A stretch of 64,000 bases of DNA from JADKIH01 sp031417395 (GCA_031417395.1 JANOVM010000050.1:1-64000); one strand, 5' to 3'; counted from the stretch's first letter, positions 43,657 through 53,595 are shown. The notes: a model not told the origin generated them from the sequence alone. Program-made: numbers and translations.

Positions 43657-44746
43657 ATGACAATCGAACAACTTAAAGACATTAAGGAGCGCATTGAAGC
43701 GCTGAGGGGGTATCTTTGACATTGGTGGAAAGAAACAATCCATAAAGGAAGAAGAATTACAAACACAATCAGCCGATTTTTGGAATGATCCGAAAAAAGC
43801 GCAGCTGATTCTAAAGGATATCAGTCAGAAAAAAAAATGGACACAGCCTTTTGATAAGCTGGAGTCTTCTGTCGCTGATGTTTCCGTACTATTTGATTTT
43901 TACAAAGATGGTGCTGCCACGGAAGCTGAAGTGGATGCGCATTATAAGGATGCCATGGTTCTTCTCGAAGACATGGAATTCAAGCGCATGCTTGGCGAAG
44001 AAGAAGACCAGTTAAGTGCAATCCTTAACATCAATTCAGGTGCAGGCGGAACGGAAAGTCAGGATTGGGCAGAAATGCTTATGCGCATGTACATCATGTG
44101 GGGAGAAAAAAATGGTTACAAGGTAACAGAGATTGACATTCAACCCGGCGAAGGCGCCGGAATTAAATCTGCAGCATTACAATTCGACGGCGATTTTGCT
44201 TATGGCTTTCTTAAAGCAGAAAGCGGCGTTCACCGTCTTGTACGAATTTCCCCTTTTGACTCAAATGCAAAACGCCACACCTCTTTCGCTTCTGTCTTTG
44301 CATATCCTGTCGTTGATGATACTATAGAAATTGAAATCAAGGATGCAGATATTGCCATACAGACTTCCCGTTCCGGTGGAGCAGGAGGACAGAATGTAAA
44401 TAAGGTTGAGACAAAAGTACAGCTTACACACATTCCTACAGGCATTGTTGTTGTTTGTCAGGTAGAACGTTCTCAGGGAGGCAATAAAGATCGTGCAATG
44501 AAAATGCTTCGTTCGCAGCTTTATCAGCTCGAGATTAATAAACGCAACGAAGCCAAAGCCGTTACAGAAGCCACAAAGAAAAAAATTGAATGGGGCTCAC
44601 AAATCCGTTCCTACGTTTTTCATCCCTACAAACTCGTCAAAGACAACCGCACCGATTACGAAACCTCCGATGTACCGGGCGTAATGGATGGCAATCTAAA
44701 TGAATTTATGAAGGCGTATTTGATGGAGTATAGTAAGTCGCGATAG
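43657..44746 (+). CDS. prfB: Peptide chain release factor 2, with programmed +1 frameshift
   Basis: Full-length RF2 of 362 residues recognises UAA and UGA and releases the peptide. The first 20 codons end at CTT (43714-43716), a TGA follows at 43717, and the +1 frame starting GAC at 43718 runs to 44746. The release motif GGQ lies in SRSGGAGGQNVNKVET and the stop-codon tripeptide SPF in VRISPFDSNAKRHTS. RF2 controls its own level: when it is scarce the ribosome slips past the TGA. An annotation without the frameshift would start at a later codon (for example 43931) and lose about 90 residues. The TAG stop of prfB is 16 bases before the ArsC-like gene. Confidence 0.97.
43705..43720 (+). promoter_or_regulatory. 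RF2 recoding signal
   Basis: AGGGGGTATCTTTGAC: a Shine-Dalgarno-like AGGGGG lies three bases before the slippery CTT, followed by the TGA stop and a C. This 16-base string is the same as the classical E. coli RF2 frameshift site. Confidence 0.95.
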
Positions 44747-44762
44747 TACTAAAAGCCCCACC

Positions 44763-45107
44763 ATGCTAAAAATCTACTTCAAATCCACCTGCAGCACCTG
44801 TCGTACTGCTCTTTCGCTGATAAAGGATAATACAGATGAAGCGTATGAATTGGTTGAATATACAGTTGATGTTCCTTCTGAAAAAGAAATAAAGGAATTG
44901 CTGAAAATGCTTGGTATGAAAGCCGAGCAATTGGTTCGTAAGAAAGAAAAACTTTTCAAAGAGAAATACGAAGGGAAGAAAATTTCAAATGCTGAATGGA
45001 TTAAGATCCTGCATAAAAATCCCATACTAATTGAACGGCCTATTATCGTGAAGGATGGGAAAGCTGTTATTGGGAGGCCGGTGGAGAGGGTGTTGGAAAT
45101 TATTTGA
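44763..45107 (+). CDS. ArsC/Spx-family thioredoxin-fold protein
   Basis: The 114-residue protein has CSTC (Cys10, Cys13) at the end of the first strand and the ArsC-family C-terminal segment HKNPILIERPIIVKDGKAVIGRP, with the Arg that holds the anion site. True arsenate reductases of this family use a single Cys; the CxxC points to the YffB/Spx-like branch, so arsenate reduction is doubtful. Its start is 16 bases after prfB, so it may be cotranscribed. Confidence 0.85.
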   Translation: MLKIYFKSTCSTCRTALSLIKDNTDEAYELVEYTVDVPSEKEIKELLKMLGMKAEQLVRKKEKLFKEKYEGKKISNAEWIKILHKNPILIERPIIVKDGKAVIGRPVERVLEII

Positions 45108-45350
45108 ACCTTAAAAAAGTAATTAAAGCTTCAGATGATTTTACCTGCTTGTAGCCGAAACCCGAACCCACAAGTCCAATTGTTTTCCAATAGATTTTAG
45201 AGTTTTGTCTTAATTCAATTATGTTTTTAATCCCCAAATAAAGTTGTTGAAATGTTACTATTTTAGGTGAATTTCAATAAAACGGATTTTTTCCTGCAGG
45301 TTAGTTTTTTTTAACTACATTTATTTTACGAACGATAAATATTATTCAGA

Positions 45351-46811
45351 ATGAAAAAATTCTATCTCCAATTATGTTTCCTGATTATTGCTTTCAATAC
45401 ACACTCACAAACCAATAATCATTTGGATCAAATTCAAATTGATCAATTGAAGTTAGAAGGGAAACTCCCGGTAAATTTTCAATCAGTAAAATCCGGAAAA
45501 ATCCGGAAAGCAATAGTACCGGAAATATATCCTTCATTAAAATTAGCACAAAGCGGCAATGCATGCAATTGTATGATTCCTATTGATGGTTCATTCACCA
45601 TTGCTGCTTTTGACGGATCAGGTGCTTCCGGCGGTCCCGGTGTGGGACCTGATTACAGAAATGATGACTGGAGTACATCGCAGATAATGCTGCCTTTTAC
45701 GTTTTGTTATTTTGGTCAGAATTTCAATTCTGTTTTTATTAATAATAATGGTAATATCTCATTTGATACTGCGTATAGTACTTTTACGGCAAATTCATTT
45801 CCTGATTCAACATTTAAGATGATTGCACCATTCTGGGCTGATGTTGATACTCGCGGGGCTTTAAGTGGACTTGTCTATTATAAAGTAACTCCTACCAGTA
45901 TGATTATTAAATGGGATCGTGTTGGCTATTTTTCTCAACATGATAATCTGTTAAATTCTTTTCAATTAATAATTACAGATGGTTCAGATTCAATAGTGCC
46001 CAATGGCAATACTGCCTTTTGTTACGGCGATATGCAATGGACTACAGGCGATGCTTCCGGAGGCATCAATGCTTTTGGAGGAACTCCGGCAACCGCAGGT
46101 GCAAATCTTGGTGATGGAACAAATTACACACAATTTGGTCTATTTGATCAGGCAGGAGGATTGTATGATGGACAATATGGTTTTAATGATGGAATTGACT
46201 GGCTCGACAGTGCCAATTTTATTTTTGATTTATGTCTTGCTAACGTCCCGCCCGTTGCTCTTGATTGTATGAATGACACCGTAGCAATGCTGGTGACGGA
46301 CACAAGAATATTTGATTTTTATTTTCTTTCTCCTGAAATCGGTCAAATTGCCACCATTAATTTACAGTCAGGTTTAAATAATTTTACGATTCTTTCAAAT
46401 AACAACGGCGAATATGCCCATGCACAAGCTCAGGTAATTGCTGACCCTGCTAATATGGGTTACAATACTATTATGGTAACTGCTACTGACAACGGTTCTA
46501 TACCGGCGACAACTTCTTATGCAAGGGTTGTCAACATTCTTCCTGCAACAAATATTTCTCCCATACAAAAACCGGCCGTTTCATTTTCCCCAAATCCTAT
46601 GTTTGATCAGTCTGTATTATCATTAGGAGATTATTATAATACAAATATGAATTTTGTCCTGACTGATGTAACAGGAAAAATTATTTTCGAAAAACACTTA
46701 AACTCTGCAAATTTTGTCCTGACAAAAAATGATATTGCAAAAGGATTTTATTTGTATCATATTTACGACAAAGATGGATTTAACATTGCAGGAAAGATTC
46801 TAGTGTATTGA
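45351..46811 (+). CDS. T9SS-secreted protein with nidogen-like domain
   Basis: The 486-residue product has a signal peptide (cleavage near NTHSQ). A nidogen-like (NIDO) domain spans about residues 110-290: FVFINNNGNISFD-type strand (VFINNNGNISFD), then IAPFWADVDTRG, VYYKV and SFQLIITDG. The C-terminal ~80 residues form a type A T9SS sorting domain (SFSPNPMFDQ, NFVLTDVTGKIIF, and GFYLYHIYDKDG). It should be exported and attached to the cell surface. Its neighbours are unrelated; the 243 bases upstream hold no clear gene. Confidence 0.85.
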   Translation: MKKFYLQLCFLIIAFNTHSQTNNHLDQIQIDQLKLEGKLPVNFQSVKSGKIRKAIVPEIYPSLKLAQSGNACNCMIPIDGSFTIAAFDGSGASGGPGVGPDYRNDDWSTSQIMLPFTFCYFGQNFNSVFINNNGNISFDTAYSTFTANSFPDSTFKMIAPFWADVDTRGALSGLVYYKVTPTSMIIKWDRVGYFSQHDNLLNSFQLIITDGSDSIVPNGNTAFCYGDMQWTTGDASGGINAFGGTPATAGANLGDGTNYTQFGLFDQAGGLYDGQYGFNDGIDWLDSANFIFDLCLANVPPVALDCMNDTVAMLVTDTRIFDFYFLSPEIGQIATINLQSGLNNFTILSNNNGEYAHAQAQVIADPANMGYNTIMVTATDNGSIPATTSYARVVNILPATNISPIQKPAVSFSPNPMFDQSVLSLGDYYNTNMNFVLTDVTGKIIFEKHLNSANFVLTKNDIAKGFYLYHIYDKDGFNIAGKILVY

Positions 46812-46825
46812 TTTTTTTTATTCAT

Positions 46826-46833
46826 TATCTTTG
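46826..46833 (+). promoter_or_regulatory. -7 promoter element before fumC
   Basis: TATCTTTG matches TAnnTTTG and lies 36 bases before the fumC ATG. An upstream TTG at 46808 is closer than normal (15 bases). Confidence 0.5.
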
Positions 46834-46869
46834 CATTAGTTCAAATATTAAACATCTCAAATCCAAATC

Positions 46870-48279
46870 ATGGAATTCCGTACCGAAAAAGATACCATGG
46901 GAACCGTTCAGGTTCCTGCCAATGTTTACTGGGGAGCGCAAACACAGCGTTCCATTGAAAATTTCAAAATCGCGCGCGACATTAATAAAATGCCCAAAGA
47001 AATTATCAGCGCTTTCGCTTATCTGAAAAAAGCTGCTGCTCTTACAAATCTTGATGCAGGAATTTTGACTAAAGAAAAGACAGATATTATTGCTAGGGTA
47101 TGCGATGAAATTCTTGAAGGAAAACTCGATGATCAATTTCCGCTTGTTGTCTGGCAAACTGGTTCAGGAACGCAATCCAATATGAATGTGAATGAAGTGG
47201 TAGCCTATCGAGCTCATGTAATTAGTGGTGGAAAGTTATCGGATGAGAAAAAAACCATTCACCCGAATGACGACGTAAACAAATCACAATCGTCAAATGA
47301 TACATTTCCTACAGCCATGCATATTGCTGCTTACAAAGCATTGATGGAAGTTACTTTACCCGGATTAAAAGCATTGCGTGATACGCTTAAGGAAAAATCT
47401 AAAGCATTCATGCATATCGTTAAGATTGGCCGGACGCATTTAATGGATGCTACACCATTAACACTTGGACAAGAATTCAGCGGCTATGTTTCACAACTCG
47501 ATCACGGTATTCGTGCTATAGAGCATACGCTTCCTCACCTTGCAGAACTTGCTCTTGGAGGAACAGCTGTTGGTACAGGAATAAATACACCTCCCGGATA
47601 CTCAGAAAATGTTGCCAAACATATTGCTAAACTTACCGGACTTCCATTCATTACAGCAGAAAATAAATTCGAAGCCCTGGCTGCTCACGATGCAATTGTT
47701 GAAGCACATGGTGCACTTAAAACTGTTGCCTGTTCCATGATGAAAATTGCCAACGACATCCGTTTACTTGCTTCCGGCCCTCGTTGTGGAATCGGTGAAT
47801 TATTTATTCCCGACAATGAACCCGGTTCTTCTATCATGCCCGGTAAAGTAAATCCAACACAATGCGAAGCAATGACCATGGTTGCAGCGCAAGTGTTAGG
47901 CAATGATGTAACCATTAATATCGGTGGCTCAAACGGACATTTTGAACTCAATGTTTTCAAGCCCGTAATGATTTTTAATTTTCTTCACTCTGCAAGACTT
48001 ATCGGTGATGTGTGCATTTCTTTCAACGATAAATGTGCAAAAGGAATTGCTCCTATTGAAGAAAACATCAGAAAAAATCTTGAAAATTCCTTAATGCTTG
48101 TTACTGCACTGAATACAAAAATCGGCTACTACAAAGCCGCTGAAATCGCCCAGACAGCCCATAAACTAGGAAAAACCTTAAAACAAACCGCTGTCGATCT
48201 TGGCTACGTAACCCCTGAACAATTTGATGAATGGGTGAAACCGGGGGAGATGGTGGGAGGGGGTAATTTGAGAATTTGA
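46870..48279 (+). CDS. fumC: Class II fumarate hydratase
   Basis: The 469-residue homotetrameric enzyme converts fumarate to malate in the TCA cycle without an iron-sulfur cluster. Typical parts are QTGSGTQSNMNVNEV, NDTFPTAMHIA, GRTHLMDATPLTLGQEFSGY and the signature GSSIMPGKVNP (residues 319-329), with the catalytic Ser at 320-321. The last four residues (NLRI) and the stop lie within an intergenic inverted repeat, so the original C-terminus may have been replaced. Confidence 0.97.
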   Translation: MEFRTEKDTMGTVQVPANVYWGAQTQRSIENFKIARDINKMPKEIISAFAYLKKAAALTNLDAGILTKEKTDIIARVCDEILEGKLDDQFPLVVWQTGSGTQSNMNVNEVVAYRAHVISGGKLSDEKKTIHPNDDVNKSQSSNDTFPTAMHIAAYKALMEVTLPGLKALRDTLKEKSKAFMHIVKIGRTHLMDATPLTLGQEFSGYVSQLDHGIRAIEHTLPHLAELALGGTAVGTGINTPPGYSENVAKHIAKLTGLPFITAENKFEALAAHDAIVEAHGALKTVACSMMKIANDIRLLASGPRCGIGELFIPDNEPGSSIMPGKVNPTQCEAMTMVAAQVLGNDVTINIGGSNGHFELNVFKPVMIFNFLHSARLIGDVCISFNDKCAKGIAPIEENIRKNLENSLMLVTALNTKIGYYKAAEIAQTAHKLGKTLKQTAVDLGYVTPEQFDEWVKPGEMVGGGNLRI

Positions 48280-48331
48280 GAATGAACGAAGGATTAATCT
48301 TCCCATTTTCAAATTTTCAAATTCTCAAATT
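48265..48331. repeat. Inverted repeat of 8-base units at the 3' end of fumC
   Basis: The left arm AATTTGAGAATTTGAGAATG (48265-48284) is made of AATTTGAG units. The right arm (48304-48331) is its inverted version with one extra 8-base unit. It separates convergent fumC and manC and can fold into a long hairpin, which would serve as a terminator in both directions. Confidence 0.75.
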
Positions 48332-48334
48332 AAA

Positions 48335-49420
48335 TTAAACGTACTTCTCCCCCTTTTTAATCCTCACATCATTCACCAGATTCCTAACCTGCTGTTCGTC
48401 GTCTTTGGGACAGATGAGAAGGACATTGTCGGTTTCAACAACGATAAAATTTTCAAGACCTTGTATTACTGCTAGTTTGTCTTTAGAAATATTTACAAGG
48501 CAGTTGGACGTATTATCAACCATTATATGTTGTCCGACAACAGCATTTCCCTGTTTGTCGTGGGGTAAATGATCGTACAAAGACTTCCACGTTCCAAGAT
48601 CGCTCCAGCCGAATTCAGCACTTAGGACGAAAACGTTTCTGGCTTTTTCCATAATGCCGTAATCGATAGAAATATTTTTACAAAGCGCATAAGCTTTTTT
48701 GACAAATTCGGATTCTTCAGGCTTATTGTAAACATCCTTTCCATCCTGAAAAAGAGAATACATTTCCGGCATATATTCCTCAAAAGCCTTAAGTATGGCT
48801 TTTGCATTCCAAACGAATATACCTGCATTCCATAGAAACTCTCCGCTCTTCAGAAAAAATTTCGCCATTTCAAGATTAGGCTTTTCTGTAAAAGTTTTTA
48901 CTTTACGAATCTTGAAATCTTCATTTCCATCTTCTTCTTTGAACTGAATGTAGCCGTAACCTGTATCCGGCCTGCTTGGATGGATACCTATTGTAAGCAA
49001 TACATCTTTGTTTTCAGTAAAGGAAAGTCCACGGATAATTGCTTCATGAAAACGTTTTTCATCTTTGATGATATGATCGGAAGGTGCAACAATTAAATTG
49101 GCTTCAGGATTAATAGAATATATTTTTGAAGCTGCATAGGCAACGCAGGGAGAAGTATTTCTTCGTTGAGGTTCAGCCAGTACCTGTTCTTTTGGAATTT
49201 CCGGGATTTGATTGAATACATGAGCCAGGTAACTTTCATTCGTAACAATAAAAATATTTTCCGGCGGACAAATCTTGCTAAACCTATCGTAAGTTTGTCG
49301 AATAAGAGTCTTGCCGGTTCCAAGAATATCAATGAATTGTTTTGGAAAGTTGTTACGACTCATCGGCCAAAAACGGCTTCCAATGCCGCCGGCCATGATG
49401 ACACAATAATTATTTTTCAT
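48335..49420 (-). CDS. manC: Mannose-1-phosphate guanylyltransferase
   Basis: The 361-residue enzyme makes GDP-mannose from GTP and mannose-1-phosphate for surface polysaccharides and GDP-fucose. The pyrophosphorylase signature is CVIMAGGIGSRFWPMSRNNFPKQF; further features are VAPSDHIIKDE, TGYGYIQF, FLWNAGIFVWNAKAIL and EFGWSDLGTWKSLYDH. It is the single-domain form without a phosphomannose isomerase tail. It follows the aminotransferase gene by 14 bases on the minus strand. Confidence 0.94.
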   Translation of the reverse strand: MKNNYCVIMAGGIGSRFWPMSRNNFPKQFIDILGTGKTLIRQTYDRFSKICPPENIFIVTNESYLAHVFNQIPEIPKEQVLAEPQRRNTSPCVAYAASKIYSINPEANLIVAPSDHIIKDEKRFHEAIIRGLSFTENKDVLLTIGIHPSRPDTGYGYIQFKEEDGNEDFKIRKVKTFTEKPNLEMAKFFLKSGEFLWNAGIFVWNAKAILKAFEEYMPEMYSLFQDGKDVYNKPEESEFVKKAYALCKNISIDYGIMEKARNVFVLSAEFGWSDLGTWKSLYDHLPHDKQGNAVVGQHIMVDNTSNCLVNISKDKLAVIQGLENFIVVETDNVLLICPKDDEQQVRNLVNDVRIKKGEKYV

Positions 49421-49434
49421 ATCATGCCTTAGTT

Positions 49435-50733
49435 TTATTTCAGAGAACTCAAAGCCTTCCGTAAGGAAGCAAAAACCTCGGGGATTTCTTCATTGGTGCA
49501 TGTTCCAACGGAAAGTCTGTACCACGGTGAATCATCTGAAGAGCCAAATGCAGAGAATGGAACAAGGGCTAACTTGGCTTCGTCAAGAATATATTTGGTT
49601 ACATCTTTTTGGGAACTTAGTACGCTTCCGGAAGCTGTTTTCTTTCCCTTTAGATCAAGCCGGACCGTTAAATAAATTGCTGCCTGAGGTGTAATGGCTT
49701 CAACATTGTATCCGTCTTTCTTCAGAGACATAAAGCCATTGTAAAATGCTTCAAGTCGTTTATTGGTTTCGTTTTTAAAGTTGATGAGAAATTTATCGAC
49801 GGCACTTTTATTTTTTAAATATTCCGAGACAGCAATTTGTTCTGCTTTAGGAGCCCATGCGCCAACGTGTGAAAGAATGGCTTTCATCTTATCTATAATG
49901 TTACGAGGTCCTGTTCCCCAGCCTACACGAACACCGGTTGCTGCAAAGGATTTCGAAATACCATCAATAAAGAGTGTATAATCGCGCATGGCCGGTCGTA
50001 AAGAGACAGGGTTATAGTGCTGGGTTTCACCATAGGTGAGTACCCAATAAATCTGATCGTATAAAAGGTATAAGGGTTTAGAACCGCTACCTCGTCTTTT
50101 GTTTTCTTCCAATATAAGATCACAAATATCTTCCAATTGCTTTTTTCCGAATACTGTTCCTGTAGGGTTAAGCGGAGAACATAAAGCAATCATAGTCGCT
50201 TCTCTGATATGCGGACGAATTTCTTCAGCGGTAGGCATGAAATTATTTTCCTGATTGGTTTCTATGAATAATGGACGAACCCTTGCCAGGTGACAATAAT
50301 GATTATTATTCCACGAAGGAACAGGAAAAATAACGGTATCTCCCGGGTCAAGCAATGTAACATAAACGGAATAAATCAACGGTCGGGCACCGGCAGAAAC
50401 AAGAACTTCTTCCGGACTAAATGTAACCTTGAGTTTGTCGGTTAGGAAATCAGCTACAGTCTTTCTAAGATCTGCCATTCCATTGGCCGCAGGATAATTA
50501 GTTTGTTTATCCTCATATGCCTTAATTATTTCATCGGTAAGCTCATCGGGAATAGGAAAGATTTTTGGATCGAAGTCGCCTATCGTATAATTAAAAATTC
50601 TTTCTCCTTTCTTGATTTTCTCCTGTACTTCTGAGGCCAGCTTAATAATTTCAGAACCGATAAGGGTTTCTGCCATTTCTGACACATAAAAAGGGCTCCG
50701 TTGAGCAACTGCTGATTCCGGCATTTTTGTCAT
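49435..50733 (-). CDS. PLP-dependent aminotransferase (class I, AspC-like)
   Basis: The 432-residue fold type I enzyme contains YPAANGMADLRKTVADF, the NPTGTVF segment, YLLYDQIYW and DGISKSFAATGVRVGWG, where the Lys of SKSF binds PLP. It transfers amino groups between amino acids and 2-oxoacids; aspartate or aromatic specificity cannot be set from this sequence. A good promoter lies just upstream, and manC probably shares the transcript. Confidence 0.93.
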   Translation of the reverse strand: MTKMPESAVAQRSPFYVSEMAETLIGSEIIKLASEVQEKIKKGERIFNYTIGDFDPKIFPIPDELTDEIIKAYEDKQTNYPAANGMADLRKTVADFLTDKLKVTFSPEEVLVSAGARPLIYSVYVTLLDPGDTVIFPVPSWNNNHYCHLARVRPLFIETNQENNFMPTAEEIRPHIREATMIALCSPLNPTGTVFGKKQLEDICDLILEENKRRGSGSKPLYLLYDQIYWVLTYGETQHYNPVSLRPAMRDYTLFIDGISKSFAATGVRVGWGTGPRNIIDKMKAILSHVGAWAPKAEQIAVSEYLKNKSAVDKFLINFKNETNKRLEAFYNGFMSLKKDGYNVEAITPQAAIYLTVRLDLKGKKTASGSVLSSQKDVTKYILDEAKLALVPFSAFGSSDDSPWYRLSVGTCTNEEIPEVFASLRKALSSLK

Positions 50734-50747
50734 TTTATAGGTAAAAG

Positions 50748-50776
50748 CAAATATAATGATTTAGCCAATTAACCAA
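50748..50776 (-). promoter_or_regulatory. Promoter of the aminotransferase-manC unit
   Basis: On the minus strand TTG (50776-50774), 18 bases, then TATATTTG (50755-50748), a perfect TAnnTTTG. The ATG is 15 bases downstream. Confidence 0.6.
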
Positions 50777-50781
50777 TTAGA

Positions 50782-51408
50782 TTATTTCCTAATTATTTTG
50801 ACTACATCAGCTATAGCGCTAACAAAATAGATCCTATTGGAATTAAGTTCAAGGCATTGAAAACGAGTCCTAATTTTATGGCCTTTTTTAAAGACTAATT
50901 GGGAATTCGATTGATACATCGAAAAAACGGAATTTTCAGGAAGATCTTCCAGATGAAAAACCTCTTCGGAACGCTGGTCATACTTTTTGAGTGCACGAAG
51001 CAAATCATGATCTGAACAACTAGATGCGGCAGGATTTTGAATATATTTTAGTAAGGCATTTTTTATGTCTCCCGGGAAAATTTCACGGTTAATAAAATCC
51101 TGAAGCAATTGCCGGAATTCATGTTTCCATTCTTTTCCGTGAGGATCGTGCCGGTGGCTATATTTGGTATAGGTTTCCAGATGGGCAACCTCATGGACAA
51201 ATGTTACCAGAAAGGAATATGGATTTAAATCATGGTTAACTGTAATCCTATGACCTCTTCCGGCCGGCATGGGCCGATAATCCCCGTATTTACTGGCTCT
51301 TTCCCTTGTTATTTTTAAGTGGATATTTTTTGAAACAATCCATTCAGAACAAGTTTCAACAGCCTCGCCCGGCAGGTATTTGGAAAGTACGTCTGCAATT
51401 TTTTGCAT
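50782..51408 (-). CDS. SprT-like metalloprotease-domain protein
   Basis: The 208-residue protein has the SprT zinc signature VTFVHEVAHLE (His72, Glu73, His76) followed by HRHDPHGKEWKHEF, where a further His completes the site. SprT-like domains resemble the SPRTN/Wss1 proteases that act on DNA-protein crosslinks. The C-terminal part lacks the cysteines of a typical SprT zinc ribbon. It lies 36 bases after feoB on the same strand. Confidence 0.85.
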   Translation of the reverse strand: MQKIADVLSKYLPGEAVETCSEWIVSKNIHLKITRERASKYGDYRPMPAGRGHRITVNHDLNPYSFLVTFVHEVAHLETYTKYSHRHDPHGKEWKHEFRQLLQDFINREIFPGDIKNALLKYIQNPAASSCSDHDLLRALKKYDQRSEEVFHLEDLPENSVFSMYQSNSQLVFKKGHKIRTRFQCLELNSNRIYFVSAIADVVKIIRK

Positions 51409-51444
51409 AGTAAGATTATTGAAAAATACTTCTTAGTAGTACTC

Positions 51445-53562
51445 TTAGCTCAACACCTGATATGCCAGCAAAGCCGCCAGGTAAGCCATTGCACTCATAT
51501 ACAGAAATTGGAAAATGGGGTATTTTGCTTTCTTTGTTTCTCTATATACAACAGCCACAGTACTCATGCATTGCATGGCGAAAGCATAAAATAGCATTAA
51601 TGAAATACCTGTTGCTAAACTGTAGCGTGGGCCGCCTGTGTCTACATTAATTTCATTTTGCATTTTTTGCTTTAATGTGTATTTAGCCGATTCCTGATCG
51701 CCTACACTATAGATTGTAGACATGGTTGCTACAAAAACTTCACGCGCAGCAAAAGAAGTAATAAGGGCAATACCAATTTTCCAGTCATATCCCAGGGGTT
51801 TAATAGCCGGTTCAATTAAATGTCCGAGTCTGCCTGCATAAGAGTGTTCGAGTTTTTCTGTATTGATTTTTGTTTCAACTTCTTTTTCATTGCCCGGAGT
51901 CATACTACTTTGATATCGCTCTTCAATTTTTTTAAAATCTCCAGGAGGGCCAAAAGAAGATAATACCCAAAGTATAATCGATATAGAAAGAATTACTTTT
52001 CCTGCATCAAATAGAAAAACTTTTACTTTTTCTATAATATGTATTCCAATGGTTTTCCATCGGGGTGCTCTGTACGTAGGCATTTCTGATACGAAAAAAC
52101 TACGTTCTTCGGAACGGATTATTTTTTTCATGATATATGCAAGAATGATGGCTGATAGAAAGCCTATCAGGTAAAGCATCATCAGCACTATGCCTTGTAT
52201 ATTTATTCCATAGAAATAATTTCCGGGAATAATCAATGCAATAAGTAAGGTATAAACAGGAAGTCGAGCCGAACAACTCATTAGGGGTGTAACCAAAATG
52301 GTAATCAGTCGCTCTTTTCTGTTTTGTATCGTTCGTGACGACATAATTGCCGGCACTGCACAAGCGATGCCGCTCATAAGTGGAATAAGTGATTTCCCAT
52401 TAAGTCCAACACGTCGCATCTGCTTATCTAATAAAAAGCTGACGCGCGACATATAGCCTGTGTCTTCCAGAATGGCAACAAAAAAGAATAGCAATGCAAT
52501 TTGAGGTATGAAAACTACGATGCCGTTAAAACCTGCCAGGATGCCGTCTACAATCAGACTATTAAGAAGGCCGGGAGGAAGCATATTACTTACTGCAATG
52601 CTGATTTTACTGAAAGCAGAATCAATAAGATTCATCGGATAGCTTGCCCAGGCAAAGATTGCCTGAAAAATCAAAAATAATATAAAAAGAAAAATGACAA
52701 ATCCCCAGATACGATGTGTAAGTATGTTGTCAATTTTATAAGAATACGTTTTATGAATCGGGTTTTCAGGAGAGGTAACAAATTCATTCAGTATTTGAGT
52801 AATCACCTTGTACCGCTCAATCGTTTCCCGCGCCTGCATTTGCTGTCCGTTAAAATGATTACTTTCAAGAACCTTGCGTATCTTTTCTTTTTTGAATTCC
52901 TGAATTTCCAGATTCGAAATTAGATCCAGGTTGTTAGCTACCAGAAATGCATTGTAGTCGCTGTTTACATTAATGGTTTGTTTAATCGTATCAATTACTT
53001 CCGGAGAAAAAGAATGGATGTTTATCAGATCACTCTGATGAAGGACATAAGTTTTGGTAATGGTTGCTTTCAAGTCAGCCAGACCTTCACCTTTTCTTGC
53101 ATTCATAGGTATAACAGGAATGCCAAGTTTTTCGGAAAGTTTTTTAAAATCAATCTCTATTTTTTTGAATCGCACTATGTCCATCATATTAATGACCATA
53201 ATGACAGGGATTTTTAAATCGATGATCTGTGAACAAAGAAAAAGATTTCGCTTCAGGTTTGTACCATCGGCGATTACTACAGTAAGATCGGGGTGAAGTT
53301 CATTCTGCGGATCGCATAAAAGCTGAACCGGAATTTTTTCTTCAGGCGATTTCGGATAAAGAGAATATGCTCCCGGCAGATCTATAAACTCACATTCTAT
53401 TTGTTCGCCTTTGTCATTCTTTAAGGTAGCAAAGCCCAGCCTCTTTTCCACGGTGACTCCGGGAAAGTTAGCCACTTTCTGGTTAAGCCCTGTGAGACCG
53501 TTAAAGACCGTCGACTTTCCACAGTTAGGGTTACCAATTAATGCTACTTTAAACTTTTTCAA
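51445..53562 (-). CDS. feoB: Ferrous iron transporter FeoB
   Basis: The 705-residue inner-membrane Fe2+ transporter has an N-terminal G domain: G1 GNPNCGKST (residues 10-18), G3 DLPGAYSL and G4-like NMMD. The helical spacer follows and then the membrane domain with two Gate repeats, holding SGIACAVPAIMSSRTI and SARLPVYTLL, and a C-terminal FeoB region ending in several helices. FeoA lies 33 bases upstream on the same strand. Confidence 0.97.
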   Translation of the reverse strand: MKKFKVALIGNPNCGKSTVFNGLTGLNQKVANFPGVTVEKRLGFATLKNDKGEQIECEFIDLPGAYSLYPKSPEEKIPVQLLCDPQNELHPDLTVVIADGTNLKRNLFLCSQIIDLKIPVIMVINMMDIVRFKKIEIDFKKLSEKLGIPVIPMNARKGEGLADLKATITKTYVLHQSDLINIHSFSPEVIDTIKQTINVNSDYNAFLVANNLDLISNLEIQEFKKEKIRKVLESNHFNGQQMQARETIERYKVITQILNEFVTSPENPIHKTYSYKIDNILTHRIWGFVIFLFILFLIFQAIFAWASYPMNLIDSAFSKISIAVSNMLPPGLLNSLIVDGILAGFNGIVVFIPQIALLFFFVAILEDTGYMSRVSFLLDKQMRRVGLNGKSLIPLMSGIACAVPAIMSSRTIQNRKERLITILVTPLMSCSARLPVYTLLIALIIPGNYFYGINIQGIVLMMLYLIGFLSAIILAYIMKKIIRSEERSFFVSEMPTYRAPRWKTIGIHIIEKVKVFLFDAGKVILSISIILWVLSSFGPPGDFKKIEERYQSSMTPGNEKEVETKINTEKLEHSYAGRLGHLIEPAIKPLGYDWKIGIALITSFAAREVFVATMSTIYSVGDQESAKYTLKQKMQNEINVDTGGPRYSLATGISLMLFYAFAMQCMSTVAVVYRETKKAKYPIFQFLYMSAMAYLAALLAYQVLS

Positions 53563-53595
53563 TGAATGATTTTGAAAAATTAATTTATTTAATTC

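Noticed and set aside
44763..45107. Naming the ArsC-family gene arsC
   Set aside because: The CxxC pattern and lack of other arsenic genes fit the YffB/Spx-like branch better than a true arsenate reductase.
45100..45258. Minus-strand frame of about 50 codons with the segment TIGLVGSGFGYKQV
   Set aside because: It has no start codon after its upstream stop, overlaps the ArsC-like gene end and matches no family I recognise. It may be a relic but cannot be supported.
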